Source: Pleurobrachia bachei (lineage: Eukaryota; Ctenophora; Tentaculata; Cydippida; Pleurobrachiidae). From it: 27,919 bases of DNA. Position 1 is the stretch's first letter, and every line of letters starts with the position of its first letter. The translations under genes were made by a program, and so were the position numbers. The DNA is taken from positions 1-27,919 of the forward strand of contig AVPN01000792.1 in assembly GCA_000695325.1 (NCBI GenBank), given 5' to 3'. Positions 17,601-26,517 of this stretch are shown in pieces. The notes under the pieces are model-generated. The model ran no database searches. It saw nothing but the letters and a program-made list of their open reading frames with translations, and was not told the DNA's origin.

Positions 17601-19308
17601 TGACTATAGTCACGAGGGAAGGTAGGAATTGTAGAAACTGAATCACAATCAAAACTAACAAAGCTGGGAATCAATATTCTGTACGTACAAATTTTCCATT
17701 TAGGTGGAATATCACGGCTAAGAACAGGGCAACGCACGAGAGAGTTCTTGCCACAACCGTAATGTTCAACATCACCGTCTACAAACCTATGGAGACCTAC
17801 ATTACACCGAGTAAGAAAACAGAATGTAATTTACAGTTTTCATCAGGTCAACATTGCTTCAATCGTTTCAATTCCATCTTTTAGGATCTGGTGCAGTTCT
17901 GGCAGTTCAGATTTCCCCTACTCTTTCTGATTCCATCTTATTCCATTTGTATTTCAGGTGTTGCAACAGATATCACGTGGGGTACAGACTACACTATAAC
18001 GTGCAATATTAAATCTGGTAGACCGGCCTACGAGATTCGACTAGAAACACCGCCTGACAGCCGCCTTGGTAAGCAATTTGCTTAGATTCAAACCCTTATA
18101 ACCATGAATCAGGAACTTGAAACAAACTCTTCCAGGTACCCAGAAGTGGGATCCAAACAACTCAAGCAATTGTCACGTCGTGAACTACAATGAAATCTTC
18201 GCATGGCAACATGAATACGAGTGCACGTGAGTCAAATAACAACCAAACCAATATTCCCCAACATGACACAGTTAAATAACACGGTGTTTTCTTCAAGGTA
18301 CACGTTCCGGGTACAGTATTGGAACGATGGAGAGTATACGTGTGTGGGAGAGTACATTCCATTCTATCAGGATCCAGCCGCAACCGAAACTGCCTCGGTA
18401 ACTCTGACCTCCATTCGAATAGCGGAGATTGTGGCACTGAATCTCACATTTGAGGACACCAACACAGAACTGACGACATTCGATGCTTTCTGGTTGACTT
18501 GTGTCGTTGCATCCAAACCCCGCATCCCAACTACACGTGAGTTTATTAACAGTTTAGTGAAAAGCTTCCTCGGACCTCGTTTGACTAAACAGGAATGTCC
18601 TTCAGAAATACATTCACAACTTGGACGTTTGCTCATGTTGGTGGGGTGGGGCTAGGATGGGGTTTGGCCAAACTCATACTGTAGCTTTAGAACGTTGTTT
18701 CAGAGCTGAACTGGACCCATGACCCGTACTTAGAAGATGTAGATCTAACAACATTCTACACGACCAAGACGGCTGAATATATCGACGAGTATACCATTGT
18801 ATCAGAATACTTCATGTACCAACCTAACGATTCGTTCACGGGGACCTTCTGGTGCAATGTTTTAGCTGATCAACAAAGCATAGCCTTCCAAATCAAAGGT
18901 ATAAATTTAATGACACATTGCCCTCATCAATCACAGTTTTGCATTTAAACAGTGACCATGGTTACAACTATATACAATTCTCCAGATCTTGTACCAATTA
19001 TTGTTGGCGTTACGATAGGGGGATTCCTTTCTCTCTGTATTATTATCACCGTCGGATATTACGCCGTGAAACGCCGAAAGAGATACCTCGACGGCGGACA
19101 AGCACAGAAAAACGAACTCGAGATAAGGTATAGCTGTCGAATTTATTTTCCATTCCTCTAGGCTCTAATGCTCTGGCTGTTTCAAATGGAATGAGTAACA
19201 GGTCATAAATGACTAATAATTATCATTTTCAGGGTCAAAGAACTAAAAACCATGGTGGGAATCATGAAGGTCACCATGCAGAAGAAAATCGAGGATTCCA
19301 ACTTATAA
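5549..19308 (+). CDS. Giant Ig/kringle/F5-8C-like type I transmembrane receptor, multi-exon
   Basis: About 48 exons can be traced, all with GT-AG borders and matching phases apart from two damaged exons. The order is: signal peptide (5549-5618), beta-rich module, Ig, F5/8C-like domain, kringle, then alternating Ig domains, Cys-rich modules and beta-rich modules, and finally a transmembrane segment and tail (stop 19306-19308). Coding length is about 9.4 kb, or some 3,100 residues. As given, the frame is broken by a stop at 10692-10694 inside a complemented block and by a stop at 15715-15717 after a 17-base deletion. Both affected exons are phase 1-1, so skipping either would keep frame. The family suggests a cell-surface adhesion or recognition receptor, and the duplication pattern suits a variable recognition gene, but no ligand or pathway can be read from the sequence. 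Read-through splicing from 5488 to 5783 is also phase-compatible. Confidence 0.72.
5636..5738. repeat. Nested inverted repeat in first intron
   Basis: Inner arms of 14 bases (TCTGTCTGGCGGCA at 5646-5659 and its reverse complement at 5697-5710) are perfect. Outer 7-base arms lie at 5636-5642 and 5732-5738. It could be a small MITE remnant or an RNA hairpin. Confidence 0.7.
5783..6327 (+). other. Beta-rich module of unknown family (two exons)
   Basis: Exons 5783-5972 and 6089-6327 are joined in phase 2. The peptide starts GWNDVDTSTYISFLPASEQL, continues with AIELSDSSETAIGTLDITF and has a later W-G-L-S-I-N-x-T-D-R-L-I-I-D-V-N strand. It shares this pattern with 1780-2211 and 13925-14356, so one module type recurs along the receptor. 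Confidence 0.55.
6382..6397. repeat. Short perfect hairpin in intron
   Basis: TTCTCGC-GT-GCGAGAA has 7-base arms. It sits between two AATGCTCT words (6366 and 6411), which also occur near 5728, so it may belong to the same repeat family as the inverted repeat in intron 1. Confidence 0.5.
6478..7010 (+). other. Ig-like domain (two exons)
   Basis: Exons 6478-6616 and 6700-7010 are joined in phase 2. They carry SSVTIKCYGN as the B strand and QAYYGCNVTSS as the F strand, with an extra Cys pair between (ICTSY and FSECSY). This is the first clear Ig domain after the signal peptide. Confidence 0.65.
7090..7873 (+). other. F5/8 type C (discoidin or fucolectin-like) domain
   Basis: The exons are 7090-7182, 7295-7388, 7477-7619 and 7703-7873. 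The domain core starts NIAPNATVSGSDTDKDLVID, continues with NPTITLTFSEQFYVEFVRVW, and ends AEIQVFG. The opening NIA-x-x-A, an early DG and the closing E-I-Q-V-F-G strand are the usual landmarks of galactose-binding-like F5/8C domains, which bind glycans or lipids. The specific ligand is not inferable. Confidence 0.65.
8006..8471 (+). other. Kringle domain with preceding linker exon
   Basis: Exon 8214-8471 encodes a full kringle of about 86 residues: DCTYGTGTEYRGYSNS at the start, SCQDW, a His-containing middle, FCRNPGDWFGGPFCV and CYDIPIC. All six cysteines are present in the canonical order. The preceding exon 8006-8131 has two cysteines (GCSRQDDGTTWDC) and no family I recognise. Kringles normally bind protein partners. 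Confidence 0.88.
8573..9207 (+). other. Beta-strand-rich extracellular exons
   Basis: The exons are 8573-8668, 8753-8839, 8937-9041 and 9112-9207, all phase 1-1. The start at 8937 uses the AG in ACAAAG. The earlier AG at 8925-8926 would put the next codons out of frame. Late residues such as DAGDAFRYTASVTATD look like the end of an Ig-like or related beta-sandwich domain, but there is no canonical Cys pair. Confidence 0.45.
9266..10339 (+). other. Ig-like domain exons, internal unit A
   Basis: The exons are 9266-9370, 9460-9597, 9715-9841, 9930-10037 and 10122-10339. The first three give one Ig domain (VVLTCSATGGRTPHHVAI to DIGQYYCQG). The next two give a second, whose centre (10156-10193) is base-complemented relative to 12095-12132 and has lost the Cys-x-Trp. 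The same exon series repeats from about 11352 as unit B. Confidence 0.65.
9930..11351 (+). repeat. Internal tandem unit A (partner of 11895-13290)
   Basis: From 10122 the alignment to 12061 onward is gap-free at offset 1939 up to 11351/13290. Outside the two complemented blocks identity is near complete in the last 600 bases. The intron 10038-10121 is 26 bases longer than its partner. Confidence 0.85.
10404..10577 (+). other. Eight-cysteine PYAF-CC module, copy 2
   Basis: One phase 1-1 exon of 174 bases, the same length as at 353-526 and 12343-12516, with all eight cysteines kept. It lies between the two complemented blocks and is itself in normal orientation, nearly identical to the 12343 copy. 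Confidence 0.6.
10654..11457 (+). other. Beta-rich module plus Ig first half, single exon with in-frame stop
   Basis: From its acceptor this exon hits TGA at 10692-10694, inside the complemented block 10671-10718. After the block the frame is clean and matches 12658-13290. It then continues into VSPVTVSLTASETNAQVSNG and an Ig B strand (VTLTCTAQGG). A possible alternative acceptor at 10786-10788 (CAG, exon from 10789) is phase-compatible and lies where the upstream copy has a real acceptor (855). Its use would bypass the stop. Confidence 0.6.
11516..12278 (+). other. Ig-like domain exons, internal unit B
   Basis: The exons are 11516-11653, 11713-11839, 11895-12002 and 12061-12278. Motifs are GREPHYVALTRS, DIGRYYCQGMN, then SSVQATVGDEPITVTVTIEG and the YTWDKTTNETC exon with its Cys-Ser-Trp intact. 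This unit is the reference against which the anomalies in unit A are seen. Confidence 0.7.
11895..13290 (+). repeat. Internal tandem unit B (partner of 9930-11351)
   Basis: The undamaged partner of unit A. The homology ends at the CTTGTCATAG shared by both, after which this copy switches to another exon type. Confidence 0.85.
12343..12516 (+). other. Eight-cysteine PYAF-CC module, copy 3
   Basis: Phase 1-1 exon with the same cysteine spacing as at 353-526. Its second half (from 12443), with the following intron up to 12569, is the sequence reused at 5415-5541. Confidence 0.6.
12593..13569 (+). other. Beta-rich module exon fused from two paralogous exons
   Basis: This is the longest exon (977 bases, fully open). 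Up to about 13290 it matches the exon at 10654-11351, ending at SAYKSLDLVI. It then restarts at ASLFFKELGSSC and follows the type seen at 1157-1429 to the same GTAAG donor. The protein thus carries ASLFFKELGSSC twice, about 90 residues apart. Confidence 0.75.
13653..14356 (+). other. Ig half-domain plus beta-rich module, second copy
   Basis: Exons 13653-13839 and 13925-14356 are paralogous to 1513-1699 and 1780-2211, with equal lengths and mostly conservative substitutions. The beta-rich module keeps two later cysteines (SDCEDS and SACSNTW). Confidence 0.65.
14480..15208 (+). other. Ig-like domain exons
   Basis: The exons are 14480-14661, 14748-14958 and 15099-15208. Here the donor after PDLE is intact (GTAATA), in contrast to 2338. 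Motifs are GLYSCEVW, VRCQGSRLFRICELPFFTVSW and GQYTWSAS, with phases 1-0, 0-1 and 1-0. Confidence 0.65.
15329..16187 (+). other. Ig-like domain exons, one with a frameshift
   Basis: The exons are 15329-15581, 15698-15842 and 15921-16187. The middle exon is 17 bases shorter than 3528-3689 and meets TAA at 15715-15717. An AG at about 15794-15795 (GCTGTAG, then GATACACC) would rejoin the frame in phase 1 and avoid the stop, at the cost of about 25 residues. Confidence 0.65.
16283..17265 (+). other. Ig-like domain exons, second copy
   Basis: The exons are 16283-16409, 16527-16645, 16724-17061 and 17157-17265. They are counterparts of 4153-5196 with identical exon lengths and very few changes, and carry the motifs MTISCFVEAAP, SLTCIVEGGREP and GGIYTCKG. 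Confidence 0.7.
17384..17810 (+). other. Ig-like domain, undisrupted version of the fusion exon
   Basis: Exons 17384-17621 and 17704-17810 are joined in phase 2. The first runs SDVKISEYENYHVMWGSSL, GGRTPYLIEVSHPNHE and a two-Cys stretch (HCQNHGVNWKEC). The upstream copy leaves this sequence at 5414. Confidence 0.6.
17958..18898 (+). other. Membrane-proximal Ig-like domains
   Basis: The exons are 17958-18068, 18137-18226, 18298-18536 and 18704-18898. They give one clear Ig domain (YTITCNIKSGRPAYEIRL to DGEYTCVGEY) and a second (FWLTCVVASKPRIP to TGTFWCNVLAD). A phase-compatible alternative acceptor at 17884 would add GAVLAVQISPT but leads out of frame. Confidence 0.65.
18953..19308 (+). other. 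Transmembrane segment and short cytoplasmic tail
   Basis: Exon 18953-19127 encodes LVPIIVGVTIGGFLSLCIII, then TVGYYAVKRRKRY: one membrane span followed by basic stop-transfer residues. Exon 19233-19308 finishes the tail (VKELKTMVGIMKVTMQKKIE, then DSNL and stop). The tail is about 50 residues, helical in character, and has no kinase, TIR or ITIM/ITAM-like tyrosine motif. Confidence 0.8.
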
Positions 19309-19522
19309 TGAGAACAATATCACCTTCACCAATGAAAGACTGTCAACTGTTTATAATATGTATTATGTGACCCAATTTGTTGATTTTTAGACTTCCTTAG
19401 AAAAGTAGTTTATTTCATGTGGGAGGAGGGGAGACATTTTCATACGCAGACTTTAGGATTCACAGAATAAGTTAGTAAACACAACATCACAACAGTCAAA
19501 GATTGTAAAAGTGTCCCGCCCC
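19309..19522. other. Tail-to-tail intergenic spacer
   Basis: These 214 bases separate the receptor stop from the zinc-finger stop on the other strand. They must hold both 3' ends. I see no clear AATAAA signal on either strand. Confidence 0.6.
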
Positions 19523-21558
19523 CTAACTGTCCTGCTCCTCCTCAACCCCCGTCTGATAGGTGTAATGTTGAGGCTTGGCAAACCCAGCAGGATAACCCAC
19601 TCCTGATCTCTTGTGGTGATCGAATAACTGCTCCTGGTCCTGATACACATTCGTCTCTACCTCTACCTCTCGTCCCATGGAGCTGGAGTGACCTGCACCC
19701 TGGAGAAGAAATAGTAATTAGTTGAGTAATTACGATTTAATAAGGGTGTGACTACCTGTTGGTGTGAATGGTGATTGGTTGAATGCCATAGTTTTGGTCT
19801 GATATGATTCCGATGTGATGATCTTCTTACCCTTTCCCGCTCTCTCAGTTCCTCTTCAGTATCAGTTGACAGTCCCAGGAAATAACGATAAGGTTCCATC
19901 TCAATAGATAGATCTTTAATGCATCGTCTCTTTAGTAACCGTTTCTTAAGAATGGACTGTTTCCCACTGGGTAGCAGGGGCGAGTCATCTGGCTCCAGGA
20001 AGTGTGAATTGAGGTGCTCTTGGACTTCCGTAGTAGTGGGGAAGAGGGCGTAGCATTTCTGGCACTCCATAACGGACCTCCATCTGTGGTGGTCCATCAG
20101 ATGTACAACTAACTGTAAAGGAAGAGAGCTGTTGTAATCAGGGAGAATCATAGATGATGATACCGTTGTACGGCGAAAATTCCCATAATTATTGATCAAG
20201 AGGTTATATATATAAATGGTACCTGCATTTTAGATACCAGGATATCCTTGCACTCTTGAACAACACACTGAATCTCATCAGCACATCGGTATTTGGTGTA
20301 CGACAGCCGTGCTTTCTTTGTTCCCGGCCGGGATGCAGTAGCAGGCGGTGGACTCTGTGAAAGAAATCTAGATTATTAGTAGTACTCTAAAACTCTTCTA
20401 ACAACTATTATAATTGTGGGGCACAGGAGGGTGACAAATGACAATGAACGTCAAAACATACCCAGTCGAATTGTTCCTCTCTAACTTCAACATCTTTCCC
20501 ATCGTCTGTATCGTCAACATCTGGCAGGGAAAATGAATAGATCACGTCATATCAGATCACATATAATCAGATCACATATCAGGGGACACGGTAGCTCTAT
20601 GACAGTCTAAATTCATTGCTCACCCGGATGACTCTCAGTGATGTGTTTAACCAGTTGAACCTCTGACTCCACCACATTTCCACAGTGTTTGCAGTAGATC
20701 ACCGTAAAGGCCCGATTATTGTGAACTTTCTTGAAGTGCTGTTTTAGGTAGGAAACATCAAAAAATATCTTGTAGCACTGTGGACACTTTATGTGATTTA
20801 TCGTCTTACCTAGGGGGAGGAAAAAGGGGTGGTGGGGACAAGTACAAAACTCAGGGAACCACAGCAACCTAACCACCAAATATGAAAAGCAACCTACCGT
20901 GTGCGTCTAGGTAGTGTCGTTTGAGGTGCTCCCAACCTAAACACAGTAGTTTGCACTCTGAACAGTAGTTGGCACCGTCTTGGCTGCCCAGGGTTGATCT
21001 GTGAACCTAGTAGGGGATAGCAATAGTACGGCTCTTTGCTACTTAATTACAGTGACAATCTCACTTTGGCTCTCGCCTACTTAACCCTTTGGGACCGATA
21101 GTGGCGCCATCGACAGAAATATCTGAAGTAAGAATCTCACTTAGCAGAAAGCAATTTAGTCTCAATTCTCTAGGCCCCAGTCTGCCAGCTCTGCTTACCT
21201 TACTGAAGTGTTTCTCTAAATCAAACTTGTGCTTGTACTTTTTGTCACATATCGTGCACATGTAATCCCGACCATTGAGATGAACTGTCTTGATGTGGCG
21301 CCTGGAATACAACATGGTTAGTGGTTAGCGGACCATTCCTTGTTTCTCTCATGCTCCACTAAGTTTATCTCTACAGAGTTTGTACTAGTACCTGACGCTA
21401 GACACATCCCGTAGTTTGGCCTGGCAGTGCGTACACACCAGGCTCTCAGGGGTGTTGTGGACGGTAGAAGTGTGCTGAGCTAGTCTCTGTTTAGTAGAGC
21501 AGGTGAAATCACAGATATAGCATGGGCATTCACCTAATTCATTCCGCACTTTTATCAT
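19523..21558 (-). CDS. C2H2 zinc-finger protein
   Basis: Eight exons in transcription order: 21392-21558, 21199-21301, 20898-21006, 20624-20809, 20462-20520, 20223-20354, 19831-20112 and 19523-19699. All have GT-AG borders and consistent phases, giving 404 residues. The N-terminal half holds about six C2H2 or partial fingers (CYICDFTCSTKQRLAQH, YMCTICDKKYKHKFDLEKHF, YCSECKLLCLGWEHLKRHY, CPQCYKIFFDVSYLKQHF, YCKHCGNVVESEVQLVKH). A further isolated finger lies in exon 7 (ECQKCYALFPTTTEVQEH), after an acidic linker. Linkers lack the TGEKP form, so fingers may not form one DNA-reading array. The start is the first ATG in frame, just after a possible acceptor-like TTGTGTAG, so an upstream exon cannot be excluded. 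Probably a nuclear nucleic-acid-binding protein; I recognise no named orthologue. Confidence 0.75.
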
Positions 21559-21769
21559 TCCTACACAATAGCATTATATTGACATGAACTGTATTGAAAC
21601 AAGAGAAACAAAAATCATTTAAAAGCTGCTGTATAAATTTTTCCATTTTACAAAACAATAAACCTGTAGCCGGTAGCGCTAAATTTATAGAAAACATAAA
21701 AATAATGATTTTAGAAATTAATGTCCTCTCCCTTTCTCCCTTTCCCCCTGGCCCTCTCAAAATCCCAAT
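21559..21769. other. Intergenic spacer between SCHIP1-like and zinc-finger genes
   Basis: 211 AT-rich bases lie between the SCHIP1-like stop and the zinc-finger ATG, both on the minus strand. Open frames here on both strands show no domain. Confidence 0.5.
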
Positions 21770-23385
21770 TCACAGAACAGTCTCTTGATGAGATTGAGTG
21801 GTAACAACGATTTTTCTGAAGGCCGAAGCATCGTTTGCCCGTTTCCCCTGAGCCAATTGTGTCAATTCAGCAATGTGTTTCAGTACGATTGTTTTGTCGT
21901 CTCTCAGCGAGTCCCCCTGGACGACTTGTTCAACTAACAGGTCACTCGTCTCTGTGGATGATTATGGAAGGATTTTATGTGAGAGAGGAGGATGGTGACT
22001 CATCATTGCAGGAACCGAAATAATGGTCCCTGATTGGCTGATAACCAATCACGAGACCTAAATAACGAGTTCTGATTGGTTGATTATTTCAGTTGGTTCT
22101 TGGTGGGGGGATGATCAGTGATGACAGTGTGGATCAAGTGGTGGATACCCTACCGTTAAGCTGCTTGCGGAGGTATTGTAATCTGCTTTGTAGTTGTTGT
22201 AAACTCAACCTCCCCAGTTCCTCCCTAGTAAGTCTCTCTCCGGCACACTCATCAAGATCTCGCTCGTCCCGCTCAATTTGGCATCTACAGAACAATAAAA
22301 TATGTAAACTTTATCCACACACTTGTATATAATTGTTAGGATAAGAAAAGATGGAAGTAAAATTGAGTCTGACAAGATAGAACAAGCAACATCTACATTC
22401 TAAACCTGTTTGCTAGTTTCTCTCCAACTCCATCAGACAACTCGCACCCATCACTAGAGGGGGACCGAGGGGGACTGTAAGGGAGGGGCGGGGCTGTGAA
22501 ATCTACATCACTCAACTGTCCATCTCCCTCTGTCTGGGCTAGTCTACATCCAACCTCTTTGTAAGAACTGGGAGAGAAACAATTAGTTAAATCTACAGAC
22601 AAAAGAAGAAAATACGATTATCATGAATCGCTGGACATGGAATTATGAGCATTGAATACAGCTCAGGTACAGTACCTGATTGCATTATCGATTTCCTGCT
22701 CTGAGTCCTGTAGAGTAGTGATAACCTCATCCAATGTCTGTATAACCCCGCAACGGATCAGGGCATTATTGGAGGACAGGGGAGAGGGAAGGGAGTCTAT
22801 ATCACCATCTGCGATATCTCCACCATCGCAACCAGTACAACAACTGAAGAAGAGATCATAAACTTATGGCGTACGCCGCCAAGGGAGAGGTAACATGATG
22901 TTACTAATCATAAACCCAGAAACCAACTGATACTCCGATCGGAACCTCTAAAATGAATTCATTTATTCGACTTACTGTTGGAGCTTCTTTTCCTTTAGTT
23001 TCTTCTTCTTCTTCTTTCTCTCCCGTCTCTCCTCCACACGGTCTAGTTGAGTGTCACTACTCTCATCGCTGCTGCTAAATATGATTCTGTAGCCTCGTTA
23101 GAACACAAGACACACCAGAGAAAGAATAACAATGAGCTGCACTTACAGATCATAAACAATCTTGGGAGAATTGCTAGTTTTCACCCCCTCACTTCCTTCC
23201 TCTTCTGATTCCTCCTCATCTTCCAAATCACCCTCCTCATCTAGTCCATCATTATCATGTTGTTGTTGTTGTTTATCCTGGAGCGGGATGTCATCTAGTC
23301 CATCATCCTGGAGGGGGATGTCATCCATCGCCACCTCCTCCTTCTCTATCTGGCAGGCGACCAGAGTTCCGTGATCTTCAACCAT
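21770..23385 (-). CDS. SCHIP1-like (schwannomin-interacting protein) coiled-coil protein
   Basis: Six exons: 23147-23385, 22976-23086, 22676-22843, 22406-22567, 22154-22284 and 21770-21951. Phases agree and give 330 residues. The N-terminus is acidic (EEGDLEDEEESEEEGSEG), followed by a Lys-rich stretch (ERRERKKKKKKLKEKKLQQ) and a Pro-rich region. The last two exons give LTREELGRLSLQQLQSRLQY, then LVEQVVQGDSLRDDKTIVLK and HIAELTQLAQ. From memory this follows the C-terminal coiled-coil domain of the SCHIP1 family, whose members bind Merlin (NF2) and act in Hippo signalling and at axon initial segments. The long helix and its position at the C-terminus fit. The identification rests on this domain alone; a generic coiled-coil protein is the alternative. 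Confidence 0.6.
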
Positions 23386-23585
23386 TTCGAATCATAGTGC
23401 AAGCTAAAGACTGTGAGTGTTGGAATGTTTACACTCAAGTAGTAATTACACATGGCCACAAGAAACACATTGTTAGTAGGGAAGTTTGGTAAAATGGGGT
23501 AAAAACAAACAGCAACAATATGACAGTTCAACTGAAATTGTTCATACAAGCTGCTCATTCAGAGGTCCTGAAGGCAGTTCAATGT
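23386..23585. other. Intergenic spacer between ZC3H13-like and SCHIP1-like genes
   Basis: 200 bases lie between the two minus-strand coding regions and must hold the 3' end of one and the promoter and 5' UTR of the other. No motif is evident. Confidence 0.5.
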
Positions 23586-24553
23586 TCACTTAATCTCCAG
23601 AGAAGTCCCGGCACGTTTGTTAAAGAGCTTGACAGCCTCTGCAAGAAGCGGATTGGGCACCTGTTTAACGTTTTCATCCACGACTATCTGTGAGACCTAC
23701 AAAATTGGTAATAATTACTTTAGGCAAATCGAGATTCCAGTATACATATCGAGGTTTGACAAAACACAGTGTAACTGTATTGATTGTTGGCAGGTGGTAA
23801 TTATTACATGTTTCTCTCGGGTTGCAAGGCGGTGTCTCAGAAGATTGTCTGTAAAAGAGGATAGCGCTACATGAGGGCTGAGTGTCTCTCTACAAATGTC
23901 ATCCACACTTTTCTTCTCCAGTAGATACGCCCCTTGTGTTGAAATCTCTGAAGGAGAATTAATAATTAGTGCGGACACTTCTCGATTTTGCATATCTTGG
24001 GACACCCAAGAGTTATATATTTTGCAACTCAGACGAACAAACCTTTTCCACTGGCTGCAGCGAGGGATTTGATCTTGTCAGTAAGTGCCCGTCCACCAAA
24101 TGTGGCGCTGTACCCACAACTAGCCAAAACACTAAGTGGATCTTTATCCATCTCACGCTGAAAAATAGAGTGTTATATAGCACCGTGCACTGTGCAGATC
24201 TGTGTACCGAATCAAAAAGCCAGGGACCTGTTTTTATGAGACAAAATTTCGTATCTGATTTGTTTACCTTTGGTTTAAGGACCTTTAGCACGCTAAAATC
24301 AATGTGATCAACGTTAGCACTGTACCGCTTACTCCTCATTTCCCTCTCAATCTCCTGGCAATGATTTCTAAATTTAGAGCCGGCAGCAGCAGGTGTATTG
24401 TTAGTGTGGGTCTATAAATAACCGTACCAACTGGCAACTACCAAACAACAGTCAATTAGAAAAGACAATCCGCAGCCACGGACAAAATATTGCCTGAACC
24501 CCCACATGAAGAGTACATTATAGCCTACCACACATGTACAGAGAAAGAAATGA

Positions 24554-24639
<86 letters not shown>

Positions 24640-26517
24640 GAGATTCCAGTATACATATCGAGGTTTGACAAAACACAGTGTAACTGTATTGATTGTTGGC
24701 AGGTGGTAATTATTACATGTTTCTCTCGGGTTGCAAGGCGGTGTCTCAGAAGATTGTCTGTAAAAGAGGATAGCGCTACATGAGGGCTGAGTGTCTCTCT
24801 ACAAATGTCATCCACACTTTTCTTCTCCAGTAGATACGCCCCTTGTGTTGAAATCTCTGAAGGAGAATTAATAATTAGTGCGGACACTTCTCGATTTTGC
24901 ATATCTTGGGACACCCAAGAGTTATATATTTTGCAACTCAGACGAACAAACCTTTTCCACTGGCTGCAGCGAGGGATTTGATCTTGTCAGTAAGTGCCCG
25001 TCCACCAAATGTGGCGCTGTACCCACAACTAGCCAAAACACTAAGTGGATCTTTATCCATCTCACGCTGAAAAATAGAGTGTTATATAGCACCGTGCACT
25101 GTGCAGATCTGTGTACCGAATCAAAAAGCCAGGGACCTGTTTTTATGAGACAAAATTTCGTATCTGATTTGTTTACCTTTGGTTTAAGGACCTTTAGCAC
25201 GCTAAAATCAATGTGATCAACGTTAGCACTGTACCGCTTACTCCTCATTTCCCTCTCAATCTCCTGGCAATGATTTCTAAATTTAGAGCCGGCAGCAGCA
25301 GGTGTATTGTTAGTGTGGGTCTATAAATAACCGTACTACCAAACAACAGTCAATTAGAAAAGACAATCTACAGACACGGACACAATGTTATTGCCTGAAC
25401 CCCCATCTGAAGAGTACATTATAGCCTACCACTGCACATACATACAGAGAAAGAAAGAAGAGAAAGAGATGGAGAGAGAAAGTAGGAGGCGTGTTGTGCA
25501 CAAATTACACAGTGTATAACACATTTAAAGGAGATTTCTCTCACCTTGTATATTTCCACTACACCCGCATCTTCCTCTAACATGGCTAGTTCCTCATCAG
25601 ATATGGGGTCGTAATCCTCATCATCATCCTTCCAATCTCCCTTCCGACCCCTACCACCACGGCCAGGGTTACTCTGTCTTCGGCTGTAATTAGAGTTAGG
25701 GGCGGATAGTTTAACTAAGAGTCAAATCACATTACATTACACGGACATATTATGATGCTAAGTTACTAACCGAGAATCATCTGTTTCTCTCCCCCTTCGT
25801 GGAGCAGGTTCAGGTTCACGACGGTTGTAGAGATCTTTTCTATAACGAGACTCCTGATCTTCCCTCACTCTATCATCTCTGGACCTGTCCTTATAATCTC
25901 TAACATCTCTCGATCTCTCTTGGTCTCTGGTGGCTCTGTCTCTGTCCTCACGAGGACGGTCTCTTGATCGATCTCTATCATCCCTCGTTCGGTCATCCCC
26001 CCGAGACCTCTCTTCTCTAGGGGGTCTCTCCTCTCTAGTCCTATCTCGCTCATCTCTTGATCTGTCGTCACGGGAACGCTCTTCTCTGGGCCTCTCTTCT
26101 CTAGTGGAGTCCCTCACTCTCTCCTCCCGTCCCCTATCTTCCCGAGAACGGTCCTGCTCTCTCCTCTTTCTGAAGTCCTCATCCTCTGTACGATCATGAC
26201 GCGTTCTACTGGTTTGGCTCTTCCGGTTAGAGCTAGATGAACCCTTCAGGAATCTGCTAGGTACAAAGCCAACATCTTTCTCTCTTCTTTCTTCACCTCC
26301 TATACAGAGAACAGCAGAGGGTTAGAATTTCGAATATAAAACTGTGGAATTGCTCAGGTAAAGTTCATAAAGAGGGTGTCAAACACAAACCTGACTCGGA
26401 TTCTGCCGATGCCTCGCTGCTTGATGATCGTTTCCGTTTTCTTCCCTTGCTATTTTTACCCGACGAAGAGTACTTCTTATGTACGATAATCGACTTTAAA
26501 TCTTCTTCAGTCGGCAT
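23586..26517 (-). CDS. ZC3H13/Flacc-like m6A methyltransferase-complex protein
   Basis: Exons in order: 26391-26517, 25771-26299, 25545-25683, then A-B-C (25177-25320, 24952-25066, 24717-24856), a second A-B-C (24268-24411, 24043-24157, 23808-23947) and the last exon 23586-23696. All phases agree, giving 567 residues with both A-B-C sets or 434 with one. The N-terminus is basic and Ser-rich, then comes a long RE/RD-repeat region. YDPISDEELAMLEEDAG, VDHIDFSVLKVLKPK and PNPLLAEAVKLFNKR match, in order, the C-terminal landmarks I remember in ZC3H13 (YEPISDDELDEIL, IDVDWSGLMPK, LRLSLRLFKRK). ZC3H13/Flacc bridges RBM15/Spenito to WTAP in the nuclear m6A writer complex. No CCCH finger is present, as reported for fly Flacc. 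An RS/RD-rich splicing protein is the less likely alternative. Confidence 0.72.
23728..24636. repeat. 909-base tandem duplication in ZC3H13-like gene, unit 1
   Basis: The unit contains the second A-B-C exon set and ends in the GA tract. Offset to unit 2 is exactly 909. The translated exons are identical between units, and differences start only beyond about 24425. Confidence 0.9.
24552..24637. repeat. (GA)n microsatellite
   Basis: About 85 bases of nearly pure GA with one ATAGAG interruption at 24600-24605. It lies at the junction of the two 909-base units, in an intron (CT-rich in the sense of the gene). Confidence 0.95.
24637..25470. repeat. 909-base tandem duplication in ZC3H13-like gene, unit 2
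   Basis: Partner of 23728-24636, directly abutting it. It ends in a degenerate purine-rich tract (about 25445-25490) where unit 1 has a long pure GA tract. Confidence 0.9.

Noticed and set aside
17884-17957. Earlier acceptor giving GAVLAVQISPT as an extra exon start.
   Set aside because: It leads out of frame with the clear Ig strand that follows. The acceptor at 17955-17957 keeps frame, though this could be a decayed exon.
21539-21760. Minus-strand open frame between the SCHIP1-like and zinc-finger genes.
   Set aside because: It overlaps the zinc-finger start in another frame and shows no domain. AT-rich spacer sequence.
24490-24783. Open frame rich in Arg-Glu across the GA tract.
   Set aside because: Translation of a microsatellite plus antisense of a ZC3H13-like exon.
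25930-26199. Plus-strand Ser-Leu-Arg-rich open frame.
   Set aside because: Antisense shadow of the RE/RD-repeat exon of the minus-strand gene.
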